Shown: in pieces, positions 43,484 to 54,056 of the stretch
Layout: every line of letters begins with the position of its first letter
Position numbering within the stretch: position 1 is the first letter of the stretch
DNA from: Winogradskyella sp. PG-2
Lineage (GTDB): Bacteria; Bacteroidota; Bacteroidia; Flavobacteriales; Flavobacteriaceae
Length of the DNA: 64,000 bases
NCBI RefSeq assembly: GCF_000828715.1
Contig: NZ_AP014583.1
Coordinates: 1,982,001-2,046,000 of the forward strand
Direction: 5' to 3'
Program-made: the position numbers and the translations under genes
Notes under the pieces: generated by a model
Seen by the model: only the letters and a program-made list of their open reading frames with translations
Told to the model about the DNA's origin: nothing
Database searches by the model: none

Positions 43484-45034
43484 TCAAGGCGCATATTTTG
43501 CCAAATATTTATTTTGAATAATCTGGCCAACAGGTTTGTTTTCAATCTTACTTTCTAACCAAGAAATTATATCTAAATATAGGAATGCTCTGCGCTCAAA
43601 TGGATGGTCTTCAAAAGTTTTTAGAGTGTTAAGTAAATCTCTAAATGCATTTTTTAAGTCGTGAGGGTAAATATCTTGAAGCCCTCTAATAAATTTTATC
43701 ATTTCCTTTTGCACCTCATGCAAATCGTTCATTTTAATTAAAAACTTGTAAGTACTTCTTAGTAATGTTTCTAAATGATAATCTAGTCCGGCTTCATAAT
43801 GGGCTACAAGATTTAATACTCTAGAAAAACAGAGTAAGTCTTCTCGCATAGAAAGTGATTTATTCGAGATAATCTTATCTAAATACGCTATACAAGCTTT
43901 ATTGTTGCCAACCCCAAAGTGCATGCTAGCAAACTTGTAATAAAAGACCATTTTATGATGTTGATCGATTCTGTCACTAAAACTAATAAGCTCATTTTCA
44001 ATATGAGGAATCAATTTTAAGCCTTCTTCGAAACTTCCATCAATAAAATGTTGATTAATACTATGAAAATTAGTGTAAAGGAAAACTAGAGTAGAAACAT
44101 TTTCGTCTTTATTAAACTTTTGGTCACCTACAGTAGTTTTAAAGTGGTCTAATTTCTTTACAAATTTTGTCTTATTTCTAATAAAATAGATAGACTCTAA
44201 AAGGTAATTATTTCCTTTTAAAAAGAAAACAGGATTTAGATTAATCATACTTGGGTTTTGATAAAATAAATCTACCCATTTAGAAGCATATTTATAACAA
44301 TTTAAAAAATCTTGCATTAAAAAACTGTACCATAAATGTGCTTTGTAAAGCCATAATTTCTCTCTAAAACCAACCTCTTTTAAATTGAATTTAGGTAGCC
44401 TATCATTGAAGTATTTAGTGACGATTAGACTTTCTTTCTCATTTTTAACATAACCTGTTTTTAATATAATACTATAAAGCTGTAAGGATAAGTTTGAGAG
44501 TTTACTTGCAATAACGTTTTGAGCGCTCAAATCTCGAGCTTGTACTGCCAATTCATCAGCTCGATTACTGATACTTCTAGTAATATATTGAGATTCAATA
44601 ATTTTTTCTAGTTCAACAATTTCAAAAGCCATATTTTTTTCTTCATTAACTATGGCTAAATATTTGGCTTTATCTAAAATTTTTAAACTCTGTTTGTATA
44701 AACCTTTATGATATAAAATAGAAGCAAAGTCCAACTGTTCTCTGATTTGAGAACGTACATTTTGATGTGACGGATTTAATTTTAGGCTTATTAAAACCTG
44801 CTTGTATAAATGTGCTTTTACATTGGCAAGCTGTGTTTTTTTTACGATACCTGTTTTTAAAATAGCATTTTCGTTATAACCTTTTGCTTTGTCTAAAAGA
44901 TTAAAAAGTTTTAAGAATTTAGAATCGGAATTGACACCTAGTCTCCCAACGTACAGTTTGAACTGTCGTTTTTCAGATTTCGTTAATGACTTTACTAACG
45001 AAAATAAATTATCTTTTTGGTCTTTAGTTGTCAA
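43484..45034 (-). CDS. Uncharacterised helical-repeat protein common in Flavobacteriaceae
   Basis: 516 residues, no signal peptide. N-terminus LVKSLTKSEKRQFKLYVGR, then long amphipathic helices in a TPR-like series (FASILYHKGLYKQSLKILDK; KACIAYLDKIIS). I recognise the type as a conserved Bacteroidota protein without known function. Divergent from leuA across 144 bp containing a 17-bp dyad. A scaffold or regulatory role is possible but nothing in the sequence proves it. Confidence 0.7.
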   Translation of the reverse strand: MTTKDQKDNLFSLVKSLTKSEKRQFKLYVGRLGVNSDSKFLKLFNLLDKAKGYNENAILKTGIVKKTQLANVKAHLYKQVLISLKLNPSHQNVRSQIREQLDFASILYHKGLYKQSLKILDKAKYLAIVNEEKNMAFEIVELEKIIESQYITRSISNRADELAVQARDLSAQNVIASKLSNLSLQLYSIILKTGYVKNEKESLIVTKYFNDRLPKFNLKEVGFREKLWLYKAHLWYSFLMQDFLNCYKYASKWVDLFYQNPSMINLNPVFFLKGNNYLLESIYFIRNKTKFVKKLDHFKTTVGDQKFNKDENVSTLVFLYTNFHSINQHFIDGSFEEGLKLIPHIENELISFSDRIDQHHKMVFYYKFASMHFGVGNNKACIAYLDKIISNKSLSMREDLLCFSRVLNLVAHYEAGLDYHLETLLRSTYKFLIKMNDLHEVQKEMIKFIRGLQDIYPHDLKNAFRDLLNTLKTFEDHPFERRAFLYLDIISWLESKIENKPVGQIIQNKYLAKYAP

Positions 45035-45051
45035 TTTAAAATAGATTTAAA

Positions 45052-45068
45052 TATTTGATAATCAAATA
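45052..45068. promoter_or_regulatory. 17-bp dyad in the leuA divergent promoter region
   Basis: TATTTGAT-A-ATCAAATA is a perfect 8-1-8 inverted repeat, 18 bp from the start of the gene at 45034 and 110 bp from leuA. It may be an operator; the protein that would bind it is not known. Confidence 0.4.
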
Positions 45069-45178
45069 CTTGATTTGCAAATTTGATTTTGAACATCGTA
45101 AAATTAAATCAAGAGTAAGGCATTTAAAAAATTTCAAAACTTAAATTCGTAAGACAATACTAAACTATATTTTGATAT

Positions 45179-46354
45179 ATGTCAAATAACAATATACAAA
45201 TCTTCGATACAACACTTCGTGATGGTGAGCAAGTTCCAGGTTGTAAACTCAACACAGAACAAAAAGTAGTGATTGCGGAACAGTTAGATGCTTTAGGCGT
45301 TGACGTTATAGAAGCGGGCTTTCCAGTGTCAAGTCCAGGTGATTTTAAATCGGTTGAAGCCATTTCAAAAATTGTAAAGAACGCTACTGTTTGCGGTTTA
45401 ACACGTTCAGTAGAAAACGATATCAAGGTAGCTGCAGAGGCTTTAAAGTATGCTGTAAAATCAAGAATACATACAGGTATAGGGACTTCAGAATCTCATA
45501 TCGTCCATAAATTTAAAACAACTCAAGAAGATATTTTAGAGCGTGCTTTTGCAGCTGTAAAGTATGCAAAGTCTTTTGTTGAAGATGTTGAATTTTATGC
45601 TGAGGATGCAGGGCGAACAGACAATGAATATTTAGCAAGAGTATGTGAGGTAGCTATTAAAGCTGGTGCAACAGTTCTTAATATTCCTGATACTACTGGT
45701 TATTGTTTACCAAGTGAATATGGTGCTAAAATCAAATATTTAAAAGAGAATGTAAAAGGTATTGAAAAAGCAATTTTATCATGTCATTGCCATAATGATT
45801 TAGGTTTAGCGACAGCTAATTCTATTCAAGGTGTTATAAATGGGGCAAGACAAATTGAATGTACTATCAATGGCATAGGTGAACGTGCGGGAAATACAGC
45901 TTTAGAAGAAGTGGTGATGGTTTTAAAACAACATCCTTACCTAAATTTAGACACTAATATTAACACGTCTATGTTATATGGAATGAGTCAATTGGTGAGT
46001 GATAGTATGGGTATTTATACACAGCCAAATAAAGCGATCGTTGGCGCAAATGCCTTTGCGCACAGTTCTGGAATTCATCAAGATGGTGTTATTAAAAATC
46101 GGGAAACATACGAAATCATTGATCCTAAAGATGTTGGTGTTACTGAGTCTGCAATTGTATTGACTGCAAGAAGTGGTAGAGCGGCTTTAGCTTATAGAGC
46201 TAAAAATGTAGGTTATGAATTAACTAAACTACAATTAGATGATGTCTATGCTAACTTCTTAAGTTTTGCAGATAGAAAAAAAGAAATTAATGATAACGAT
46301 ATCCATCAAATCATTGAGACAAGTAAAGTTTATGAACAAATAATTTCAGCTTAG
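45179..46354 (+). CDS. leuA: 2-isopropylmalate synthase
   Basis: 391 residues. [14 protein letters not shown] at the N-terminus, the metal-binding [13 protein letters not shown], and [14 protein letters not shown], all standard for the DRE-TIM LeuA group. Condenses acetyl-CoA with 2-oxoisovalerate. At 391 residues it lacks the C-terminal leucine-binding regulatory domain of the 500-residue enzymes, so feedback control may be different. Citramalate or homocitrate synthase share the motifs, but leuC, leuD and leuB directly follow. The stop abuts the leuC ATG. Confidence 0.87.
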   Translation: MSNNNIQIFDTTLRDGEQVPGCKLNTEQKVVIAEQLDALGVDVIEAGFPVSSPGDFKSVEAISKIVKNATVCGLTRSVENDIKVAAEALKYAVKSRIHTGIGTSESHIVHKFKTTQEDILERAFAAVKYAKSFVEDVEFYAEDAGRTDNEYLARVCEVAIKAGATVLNIPDTTGYCLPSEYGAKIKYLKENVKGIEKAILSCHCHNDLGLATANSIQGVINGARQIECTINGIGERAGNTALEEVVMVLKQHPYLNLDTNINTSMLYGMSQLVSDSMGIYTQPNKAIVGANAFAHSSGIHQDGVIKNRETYEIIDPKDVGVTESAIVLTARSGRAALAYRAKNVGYELTKLQLDDVYANFLSFADRKKEINDNDIHQIIETSKVYEQIISA

Positions 46355-47740
46355 ATGTCAAAAAAAACATTATTCGATAAAGTCTGGGATTCGCATGTGG
46401 TCAGTAGTATAGACAATGGTCCACAGATTTTGTATATAGATAAGCATTTAATACATGAGGTTACGAGTCCGCAAGCTTTCAATGAATTGGAAGATCGCGG
46501 AATTCCTGTTTTTAGACCCAATCAAATTGTGGCTACAGCAGATCATAATACTCCTACATTAAATCAAGATCAACCAATTAAGGATGCATTGTCTAGACAA
46601 CAACTAGAGGAACTATCAGAAAATTGTAAAAAGAATAATATTACATTATATGAGTTAGGACATAAGTATAATGGAATAGTGCATGTAATGGCTCCAGAGT
46701 TGGGCGTGACACAACCAGGCTTGACCATGGTCTGCGGCGATAGTCACACTTCAACGCATGGTGCCTTCGGAGCCATTGCATTTGGCATAGGAACAAGTCA
46801 AGTCGCCCAAGTTTTTGCGAGTCAATGCTTGTTACTAACCAAACCCAAGAGTTTAAGAGTAACTGTTAATGGGAAATTAAAAAATGGCGTCTTACCAAAA
46901 GATGTCATTCTTTATATTATTTCAAAACTAGGAACTAATTCTGGTACAGGATATTTCTGTGAATATGCTGGGAATGTGTTCGAAGAGATGAGTATGGAAG
47001 GTCGTATGACTGTATGTAATATGAGTATTGAAATGGGAGCTCGTGGCGGAATGATTGCGCCAGATCAAACAACATTCGACTATGTGAAAGGAAGAAAATT
47101 TGCACCTCAAGGCGAAGCTTTTGATAAGAAAGTTGCCTATTGGAAAACGTTGCCAACAGATGAAGGTGCTGAGTTTGATCAAGAATATAGCTTTGATGCA
47201 GAGGATATAGAACCAATGATAACGTATGGAACAAATCCTGGAATGGGAATTAAGATTTCTGAGACAATTCCCGTAGATGAGAATCCTTCGTTCAAAAAGT
47301 CTTTAGCTTATATGAATTTTGAAGCTGGTGAAAGTTTAATAAATAAACCTATTAATTTTGTTTTTATAGGGAGTTGTACTAATTCTAGGATTGAAGATTT
47401 TAGAGTAGCAGCAAACTTTATCAAAGGAAAGAAAAAAGCTGATAATGTTACAGCATGGTTAGTGCCAGGAAGTAAGCAAGTAGAAGCTCAAATAATTGAA
47501 GAAGGTCTGAAAACAGTTTTTGATGAAGCTGGTTTTGAATTACGTCAGCCAGGTTGTTCAGCATGTTTAGCAATGAATGACGATAAGATTCCTCAAGGGG
47601 AATATTGTGTGTCAACGTCAAATAGAAATTTTGAAGGGAGACAAGGTCAAGGTTCAAGGACTATACTGGCAAGTCCATTAGTGGCTGCAGCGACAGCTGT
47701 TGAAGGTAAAATTATAGATATTTCAAAACATTTAAATTAA
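46355..47740 (+). CDS. leuC: 3-isopropylmalate dehydratase large subunit
   Basis: 461 residues, aconitase superfamily. [4Fe-4S] ligands: the first Cys in [14 protein letters not shown], then the pair in FIGSCTNSR and GCSACLAMN. Length is full for LeuC. Works with LeuD to isomerise 2- to 3-isopropylmalate. Starts immediately after leuA and its last base is shared with the leuD ATG (TAATG). Confidence 0.93.
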   Translation: MSKKTLFDKVWDSHVVSSIDNGPQILYIDKHLIHEVTSPQAFNELEDRGIPVFRPNQIVATADHNTPTLNQDQPIKDALSRQQLEELSENCKKNNITLYELGHKYNGIVHVMAPELGVTQPGLTMVCGDSHTSTHGAFGAIAFGIGTSQVAQVFASQCLLLTKPKSLRVTVNGKLKNGVLPKDVILYIISKLGTNSGTGYFCEYAGNVFEEMSMEGRMTVCNMSIEMGARGGMIAPDQTTFDYVKGRKFAPQGEAFDKKVAYWKTLPTDEGAEFDQEYSFDAEDIEPMITYGTNPGMGIKISETIPVDENPSFKKSLAYMNFEAGESLINKPINFVFIGSCTNSRIEDFRVAANFIKGKKKADNVTAWLVPGSKQVEAQIIEEGLKTVFDEAGFELRQPGCSACLAMNDDKIPQGEYCVSTSNRNFEGRQGQGSRTILASPLVAAATAVEGKIIDISKHLN

Positions 47741-48330
47741 TGGAAAAGTTTACAACATTACAATCTAGAGCCATTCCATTAAACATTGAGAATGTAGATA
47801 CAGACCAAATTATACCAGCACGTTTTTTAAAAGCAACAGATCGTAAAGGGTTTGGTGATAATGTGTTTAGAGATTGGAGATATCATAAAGATGGATCAGT
47901 AAATTCTGATTTTGTACTTAACGATTCCAAATATTCTGGTAAAATTTTGGTTGCTGGCGATAATTTTGGATGTGGATCGAGTAGAGAACATGCTGCTTGG
48001 GCAATTACAGATTTTGGTTTTAAAGTCGTTGTGTCTAGTTTTTTTGCAGACATATTTAAAGGAAATGCCTTGAACAATGGCTTGTTACCTGTACAAGTTT
48101 CAGTTACATTTTTAAGTGACTTACTTCAGCAAATTGAGTCAAATCCACAAACAGAATTAGAGGTTAATCTTGAAAGTCAGACGATCTCAATAAAAGGTTC
48201 AAAATTATCTGAAGCTTTTGAAATAGATCCTTATAAAAAAACTTGCATGATTAATGGTTACGATGATATCGACTACTTGGTCAACAATAAAGAACAAATT
48301 GAAGCTTTTGAAGCTCAAAAAATATACTAA
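47740..48330 (+). CDS. leuD: 3-isopropylmalate dehydratase small subunit
   Basis: 196 residues, swivelling domain of the isomerase. [15 protein letters not shown] and [17 protein letters not shown] are the LeuD signatures, with [13 protein letters not shown]. Overlaps leuC by 1 bp and is 10 bp from leuB. Confidence 0.93.
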   Translation: MEKFTTLQSRAIPLNIENVDTDQIIPARFLKATDRKGFGDNVFRDWRYHKDGSVNSDFVLNDSKYSGKILVAGDNFGCGSSREHAAWAITDFGFKVVVSSFFADIFKGNALNNGLLPVQVSVTFLSDLLQQIESNPQTELEVNLESQTISIKGSKLSEAFEIDPYKKTCMINGYDDIDYLVNNKEQIEAFEAQKIY

Positions 48331-48340
48331 CAAATTTTAG

Positions 48341-49459
48341 ATGAAATTAGATATTGCGGTATTGCCAGGTGATGGTATAGGTCCAGAGGTTACAGCCCAA
48401 GCTATTAAGGCTTTGAAAACGATTGCTTCAGAATTCAATCATAATTTTAAATTCACCAATGCAGATGTTGGTGCTATAGCTATAGATAAACACAATGATC
48501 CATTGCCAGAGACAACTTTAGACTTATGTAAGTCTACAGATGCTATTTTATTTGGATCTATTGGTCACCCGAAATATGATAATGATCCATCAGCAAAAGT
48601 ACGTCCAGAACAAGGACTTTTGAAGTTGAGAAAGGAACTAGGCTTATTTGCTAATATCAGACCAGTTAAAGCATATCAAACTCTGATAGATAAATCACCT
48701 TTAAAAGAACATATCATTCAAGGTACAGATATTAGTATCTATAGAGAATTAACAGGCGGGATTTATTTTGGCGAAAAACAATTGAGTGAAGATGGGAATA
48801 CAGCTTCAGATCTATGTTTGTATTCACGTGAAGAAATAGAACGTATTACACATTTAGCTTTTAAAGCTGCACAATCTAGAAGCAATAAAGTTACTTTAGT
48901 AGATAAAGCTAATGTTTTGGAAAGTTCAAGACTTTGGAGAAAAGTGGTTACTGAAATTTCGGAAGACTATAAAGATGTTGAATTAGATTTCTTGTTTGTA
49001 GATAATGCAGCGATGCAAATGATTTTGAACCCAAAACAATTCGATGTTATTTTAACTGAGAATATGTTTGGTGATATTATTAGTGATGAAGCTAGTGTTA
49101 TTGGTGGTTCTATAGGGTTGTTGGCCTCAGCATCGGTTGGGAATAAGTATGCCATGTTTGAGCCAATACATGGATCTTTTCCTCAGGCAACAGGAAAAGG
49201 GATTGCAAACCCAATTGCATCTATTTTATCTGCAGCAATGTTATTAGAGCATTTTGATTTACATGCAGAAGCTGAATTAATAAAGCAAGCTGTAGAGAAA
49301 TCATTGAAATTAAATATTGGAACTCCAGATATTAATACTAAATACGATAATGTAACAACGAGTAAAGTTGGAGAATTTATTGAAGACTTTATCAGTAATC
49401 CAAACGATACCAATATGAACTTTACAAATATTCACTTAGGTCAATCAACAATCATATAA
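48341..49459 (+). CDS. leuB: 3-isopropylmalate dehydrogenase
   Basis: 372 residues. VLPGDGIGPEVTAQAI at the N-terminus, substrate Arg residues in LRKELGLFANIRP, and the family signature NMFGDIISDEASVIGGSIG. Oxidative decarboxylation of 3-isopropylmalate, completing the leucine branch encoded by the operon. Its stop overlaps the PEP carboxylase ATG by 1 bp. Confidence 0.92.
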   Translation: MKLDIAVLPGDGIGPEVTAQAIKALKTIASEFNHNFKFTNADVGAIAIDKHNDPLPETTLDLCKSTDAILFGSIGHPKYDNDPSAKVRPEQGLLKLRKELGLFANIRPVKAYQTLIDKSPLKEHIIQGTDISIYRELTGGIYFGEKQLSEDGNTASDLCLYSREEIERITHLAFKAAQSRSNKVTLVDKANVLESSRLWRKVVTEISEDYKDVELDFLFVDNAAMQMILNPKQFDVILTENMFGDIISDEASVIGGSIGLLASASVGNKYAMFEPIHGSFPQATGKGIANPIASILSAAMLLEHFDLHAEAELIKQAVEKSLKLNIGTPDINTKYDNVTTSKVGEFIEDFISNPNDTNMNFTNIHLGQSTII

Positions 49460-52041
49460 TGCCAACACAACCAAAGCTTACACGATTTAATCAGAATGTC
49501 ATGTCTAAGTATCAGATATACAATAGTATATTTATGACTTTACCATTTGATACTACAAGAAAAACGGGTGCGTTATTGCCTTTGTTTCATGAGACCTGTC
49601 AAAAAGGATTTGCTAATAAGGACAATCCTACGACAATTGTCGAAACGTTCTTTAAAAAATATCAAGCGAGACGTTCTCCTCAGAGTCAGATTAATTTACT
49701 GTTTAGATTCATTCAGTATATAGAGCGTCAGGTTGTATTATTTGATGCTATTGAAGATGCTGCTTTTCCAATGGTAAATAATATGGATGGTATAGGTACT
49801 TTAAGAAGTCTTAAAGAATCAGTTAGTGCTGATAATAAAATGGAGACGCTTCAGAAATATCTTGAAGAATTTAAAGTGCGCATCGTATTAACAGCACATC
49901 CAACTCAATTTTATCCTGGTTCTGTATTGGGGATTATTACAGATTTAACCGAAGCTATTCGTGAGAATGATTTGCTAAGGATTAATGATTTATTAGCTCA
50001 GTTAGGAAAAACACCATTTTTTAAACATAAAAAACCATCTCCATATGATGAGGCTGTGAGTTTAATTTGGTATTTAGAAAATGTGTTTTATAAGTCTTTT
50101 GGAACAATATACGATTACATTCAGCAAAATATATTTGATGGTAAACACATTGAAAATGATATTATAAATATTGGTTTTTGGCCAGGAGGAGATAGAGATG
50201 GAAACCCATTTGTGACTCCAGAAATCACGTTGAAAGTAGCGAATCGTTTGCGTGCAACAGTAATTAAAAATTATTATAGAGACGCACGTCGATTAAGAAG
50301 AAAGTTGACTTTTGAAGGTGTTGAAGAACGGATAGTAGTTTTAGAGACTGAACTTTGGAAGATTATTGTGAATAAGAACTCTAACCTAACTGCAGAGAGT
50401 TTTGCTTCAGAATTAATGGTAATTAAAGATGTGATTGTAAGAGAGCATCAGTCGCTTTATGTTAATGAAGTTAATAGTCTATTAAATAAAATTCATCTTT
50501 TTGGGTTCCATTTTGCGAACTTAGATATTAGGCAAGATAGTAGAAAGCATGCACAGTTTTTCAACGATATGGTGAATGCTTTAATAGATAGTGGAAGTTC
50601 TATTTTTCCCAAAAACTATCATGACTTATCAGAAAAAGAACAAGTCAAAATTTTATCAAAGGTTAAAGGTGAAGTTGATTTATCTTTAATAAAAGATGAA
50701 GAAACTTTGAAAGCGTTAAAAACCATGAAAGCTATTAAAACCATCCAAGGGACTAATGGTGAAAAGGCTGCAAATAGATATATCATTAGTAATAATCAAA
50801 CAACACTACATGTTATGCAGTTGTTTGCTATGCTTAAGCTAGTTGCTTTTCAAGACGAATTAACGGTTGATGTCGGTCCACTTTTTGAAACGATTACTGA
50901 TTTAGAAAATGCACCTGCAGTTATGGAGGAGTTATACACGAATCCAGAATATGCCGCGCATTTAAAATCACGTGGGAACAGACAAACGATAATGCTAGGT
51001 TTTAGTGATGGTACTAAAGATGGTGGGTATTTAATGGCGAATTGGGCTATTTATAAAGCCAAAGAGAATTTAACAAGAGTATCTCGAGAATACGGAATTA
51101 AAGTAATTTTCTTTGATGGTCGTGGTGGACCTCCTGCTCGTGGTGGTGGAAAAACGCATAATTTTTATGCATCTCTTGGACCAACTATTGAAGATAAAGA
51201 AGTGCAATTAACAATTCAAGGGCAAACTATTAGTTCTAATTTCGGAACTTTGGAATCATCTCAATACAATCTTGAACAATTAATAAGTTCTGGTATTCAT
51301 AATAGCTTAAGTGATTCAGATTTAAGTATGCTTCCTGAAAATAGAGATGTGATGACTGATTTGTCTGAGCGTAGTTATAAAACATATTCAGATTTTAAAG
51401 CACACCCAAAATTCATTTCTTATTTAGAGCATATGAGTACATTAAAGTACTATGCAAAAACTAATATAGGGAGTAGGCCATCTAAGCGTGGTAAAGCAAA
51501 AGGTTTAGTGTTTGAAGATTTAAGAGCTATTCCTTTCGTTGGATCTTGGAGTCAATTAAAGCAAAATGTACCTGGCTTTTTTGGTGTTGGTACAGCTTTA
51601 AAACATTATGAAGATACTGGCGAATTCGAAAAAGTACAACGTCTATTTAAAACCTCAGATTTCTTTAAGACATTAATCGAAAATAGTATGATGTCTTTAT
51701 CTAAATCATTCTTTGACTTAACAAGATATATGGCAGAAGATGCTGAGTATGGAGAATTCTGGACTATTATTCATGCTGAATATGAAACATCAAAACGTTT
51801 AATCTTAAAGTTAACGGGTTACAAAGAATTGATGCAAGAAGAACCAGCTGGTAGAGCTTCTATTGCGGTAAGGGAATCTATTGTATTACCATTGTTAACC
51901 ATACAACAGTATGCGTTAAAGAAAATTCAAGAGTTAGAAAAAGCTGGCGTAGAACCAGATGATGAACAAATGAAGATTTTTGCGAGTATGGTAACTAGGT
52001 CATTATTTGGTAATATTAATGCGAGTCGTAATTCGGCTTAA
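49459..52041 (+). CDS. ppc: Phosphoenolpyruvate carboxylase
   Basis: 860 residues. Catalytic His147 in LTAHPTQ, GFWPGGDRDGNPFVT, FHFANLDIRQDSRKH, the glycine-rich FDGRGGPPARGGGKTH, and LGFSDGTKDGGYLMANW are all there. It fixes bicarbonate onto PEP to make oxaloacetate. The C-terminus reads NINASRNSA rather than the usual ending NTG, a variation near the active site. Coupled by a 1-bp overlap to leuB and followed by a strong terminator, it is the last gene of the leu operon. Confidence 0.9.
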   Translation: MPTQPKLTRFNQNVMSKYQIYNSIFMTLPFDTTRKTGALLPLFHETCQKGFANKDNPTTIVETFFKKYQARRSPQSQINLLFRFIQYIERQVVLFDAIEDAAFPMVNNMDGIGTLRSLKESVSADNKMETLQKYLEEFKVRIVLTAHPTQFYPGSVLGIITDLTEAIRENDLLRINDLLAQLGKTPFFKHKKPSPYDEAVSLIWYLENVFYKSFGTIYDYIQQNIFDGKHIENDIINIGFWPGGDRDGNPFVTPEITLKVANRLRATVIKNYYRDARRLRRKLTFEGVEERIVVLETELWKIIVNKNSNLTAESFASELMVIKDVIVREHQSLYVNEVNSLLNKIHLFGFHFANLDIRQDSRKHAQFFNDMVNALIDSGSSIFPKNYHDLSEKEQVKILSKVKGEVDLSLIKDEETLKALKTMKAIKTIQGTNGEKAANRYIISNNQTTLHVMQLFAMLKLVAFQDELTVDVGPLFETITDLENAPAVMEELYTNPEYAAHLKSRGNRQTIMLGFSDGTKDGGYLMANWAIYKAKENLTRVSREYGIKVIFFDGRGGPPARGGGKTHNFYASLGPTIEDKEVQLTIQGQTISSNFGTLESSQYNLEQLISSGIHNSLSDSDLSMLPENRDVMTDLSERSYKTYSDFKAHPKFISYLEHMSTLKYYAKTNIGSRPSKRGKAKGLVFEDLRAIPFVGSWSQLKQNVPGFFGVGTALKHYEDTGEFEKVQRLFKTSDFFKTLIENSMMSLSKSFFDLTRYMAEDAEYGEFWTIIHAEYETSKRLILKLTGYKELMQEEPAGRASIAVRESIVLPLLTIQQYALKKIQELEKAGVEPDDEQMKIFASMVTRSLFGNINASRNSA

Positions 52042-52060
52042 TAACTTTACATTATAATTA

Positions 52061-52096
52061 AAAAAGCTTGCTAAGTTTTTACTAAGCAAGCTTTTT
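52061..52096 (+). terminator. Terminator of the leu-ppc operon
   Basis: AAAAAGCTTGCT (52061-52072) pairs with AGCAAGCTTTTT (52085-52096), followed by another T. Lies 20 bp after the ppc stop. Confidence 0.88.
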
Positions 52097-52120
52097 TGTG
52101 TCTAAAAACTAAATCTTAAA

Positions 52121-52152
52121 AAAGCCCTAAAGCAAATTGCTTATAGGGCTTT
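52121..52152 (-). terminator. Terminator downstream of amt (minus strand)
   Basis: AAAGCCCTA (52121-52129) pairs with TAGGGCTTT (52144-52152), with AGCAA/TTGCT inside extending the stem. On the minus strand the T-rich flank follows the stem, which suits the end of the P-II/amt transcript. Confidence 0.8.
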
Positions 52153-52197
52153 ATAACTCACAACTAATAATTTATTAAACAATCAATTTTAAAACTC

Positions 52198-53436
52198 TTA
52201 GTGCTCGTTTAATCTAAAGTCTGGGTATGCTTCCATTCCATGTTCGTGTGCATCTAGACCTTCTAATTCTTCGCGTTCAGAAACTCTTATTCCTACAGTT
52301 TTCTTCATTATAAAAATGATTAAGAATGAAGATACTAAACAGATAGCAGCGTAAGATACTACGCCAATAAGTTGACTAAGAAACTGTGCTCCACTTGCAA
52401 GATTTCCAAAGATTCCAACTGCTAAAGTTCCCCAAATACCACATACTAAGTGTACTGCAATGGCTCCAACAGGGTCATCTAATTTCAATCTATCAATTAA
52501 TGATACAGCAAATACTATAATTGCACCCGCAATTGCACCAATAAGAATAGCATCAGTTGGGCTCATTTGATTTGCACCAGCTGTAATACCAACTAGACCT
52601 CCTAAGATACCATTAAGGAACATTGTTAAATCTAAATTTTTATAGCGAGTAAAAGATACTAAAGCAGAAACAACACCACCAGCTGCAGCAGCTAAACATG
52701 TAGTTACTAATGTTAATGATGTTAATGAAGGATCTGCTGATAAAACAGAACCACCATTAAATCCAAACCAACCTAACCATAAAATAATTACACCAGCAGT
52801 GGCTAATGGAATATTATGACCAGGAATTGCTTGTAGTTTTCCATCTTTGAATTTACCAATTCTGGAACCTAATAAGCAAACAGCTACTAGAGCAGCCCAA
52901 CCACCAACAGAGTGGACTAATGTAGAACCTGCAAAATCATAAAATGGTGTTTCCATGGTATGTAAAAATCCTTCTCCCCATTTCCAAGAACCTGCGATTG
53001 GGTATATTAAACCAACGTAGATAATTGTGAAAACCATAAATGGCCCAATTTTCATACGTTCTGCTACAGCTCCGGATACAATTGTTGCTGCAGTTGCTGC
53101 GAACATACCTTGAAATAAGAAATCTGTCCAGTACGTGTAACCTTCATTATATGCTAAGTCTAAAGCACCATCTACCATAGGTGCATCTAATCCAAATCCA
53201 GCAAATCCAAATAAGCCTATATCTCCAGATTCAAAACCAGGATACATAAGATTGAATCCGACTAAACAGTAAAGCAATAAACCTACTGTGATAATAAATA
53301 TGTTTTTAAATAATATGTTAATCGTATTTTTTTGACGTGTTAATCCGATTTCTAAAAATGCAAATCCTAAGTGCATAAAGAAAACTAGCGCTGTACAGAT
53401 CATCATCCATACATTATTTGTAGTAAATATTTCCAT
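52198..53436 (-). CDS. amt: Ammonium transporter (first copy)
   Basis: 412 residues, eleven TM helices. Pore twin histidines in FAGSTLVHSVGGWAALV and AVHLVCGIWGTLAVG; GGSVLSADPS and the cytosolic tail VGLDAHEHGMEAYPDF are normal for Amt. It admits ammonium and is gated by the P-II protein encoded 4 bp upstream. Begins directly with TM1, no leader. Confidence 0.92.
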   Translation of the reverse strand: MEIFTTNNVWMMICTALVFFMHLGFAFLEIGLTRQKNTINILFKNIFIITVGLLLYCLVGFNLMYPGFESGDIGLFGFAGFGLDAPMVDGALDLAYNEGYTYWTDFLFQGMFAATAATIVSGAVAERMKIGPFMVFTIIYVGLIYPIAGSWKWGEGFLHTMETPFYDFAGSTLVHSVGGWAALVAVCLLGSRIGKFKDGKLQAIPGHNIPLATAGVIILWLGWFGFNGGSVLSADPSLTSLTLVTTCLAAAAGGVVSALVSFTRYKNLDLTMFLNGILGGLVGITAGANQMSPTDAILIGAIAGAIIVFAVSLIDRLKLDDPVGAIAVHLVCGIWGTLAVGIFGNLASGAQFLSQLIGVVSYAAICLVSSFLIIFIMKKTVGIRVSEREELEGLDAHEHGMEAYPDFRLNEH

Positions 53437-53440
53437 GTGT

Positions 53441-53779
53441 TTATTTTAAAGTTTGTCCTCCTTTTTCTCCTGTTCGTATTCTGTAAACCTCTTCGATATG
53501 AGATACAAAGATTTTCCCATCTCCAACATCTCCTGTAGCTCCAGCTTCTAGTATTGCTTTTACAGTTACATCTTCAAAGTCATCATTGACAACGATAGAT
53601 AAATAGCGCCTTTGAATATCACTCGTACTGTATGATACTCCTCTGTAAACGTGACCTTCTTTTTCGTTTCCAAGTCCTGTGACATCCCAATAGGAGAAGA
53701 AGTTTACACCAACTTCGTGCAGTGCATTTTTAACTTTAGAAAACTTAGATTTTCTAATAATTGCTTCAACTTTTTTCAT
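53441..53779 (-). CDS. P-II nitrogen regulatory protein
   Basis: 112 residues. MKKVEAIIRKSKFSKVKNAL start, the T-loop EGHVYRGVSYST with Tyr50 in the place of the uridylylated Tyr51, the B-loop GATGDVGDGKIFV and the C-loop YRIRTGE. It senses ATP/ADP and 2-oxoglutarate and blocks Amt. Encoded 4 bp upstream of amt in GlnK fashion. The T-loop sequence after the Tyr departs from the enterobacterial one. The promoter module upstream is shared with the porin gene at 56419. Confidence 0.92.
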   Translation of the reverse strand: MKKVEAIIRKSKFSKVKNALHEVGVNFFSYWDVTGLGNEKEGHVYRGVSYSTSDIQRRYLSIVVNDDFEDVTVKAILEAGATGDVGDGKIFVSHIEEVYRIRTGEKGGQTLK

Positions 53780-53810
53780 AAAAAATTATTTAAAATAGTT
53801 AGTTTGACGA

Positions 53811-53920
53811 CAAATCTATATAATATTAACCTATACCCTATAGGAAAAAGGGGTAATAAAGTAATTTTTGTAAATATTATATTTTATACCCTATATATTT
53901 TAGGTTTAAATAATTTTTGT
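53811..53920 (-). promoter_or_regulatory. Nitrogen-type promoter module of the P-II/amt operon
   Basis: On the minus strand a -7 box TAGATTTG (53811-53818) fits TAnnTTTG, with no TTG at -33. Upstream lie two CCC/GGG-type dyads, proximal at about 53830-53854 (CCTATACCCTATAGG and GGGGTAA) and distal at about 53886-53910 (ACCCTATATATTTTAGGTT). The whole stretch aligns with 56440-56563 upstream of the porin gene, at the same distance from the ATG. Confidence 0.65.
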
Positions 53921-53958
53921 GTTGAATTTTGTCTTTTTTTGAAATATTGATAAAAACA

Positions 53959-53990
53959 AAAACCTTTGGGATTTATATTCCAAAGGTTTT
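53959..53990 (-). terminator. Terminator of the porin/amt2 transcript
   Basis: AAAACCTTTGG (53959-53969) pairs with CCAAAGGTTTT (53980-53990). Lies 67 bp past the second amt stop on the minus strand. Confidence 0.82.
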
Positions 53991-54056
53991 CTTTCTAACA
54001 ACTAAATTATATAAACAATTTTAAGACTTTGTTAAAGACTTATTTAAATACATTGA

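Noticed and set aside
45179..46354. Citramalate or homocitrate synthase
   Set aside because: Motifs are shared, but direct coupling to leuC, leuD and leuB favours LeuA.
46928..47657. Antisense open frames inside leuC
   Set aside because: They run opposite to a fully motif-complete leuC, have no recognisable domains and unnatural composition; shadows of the real gene.
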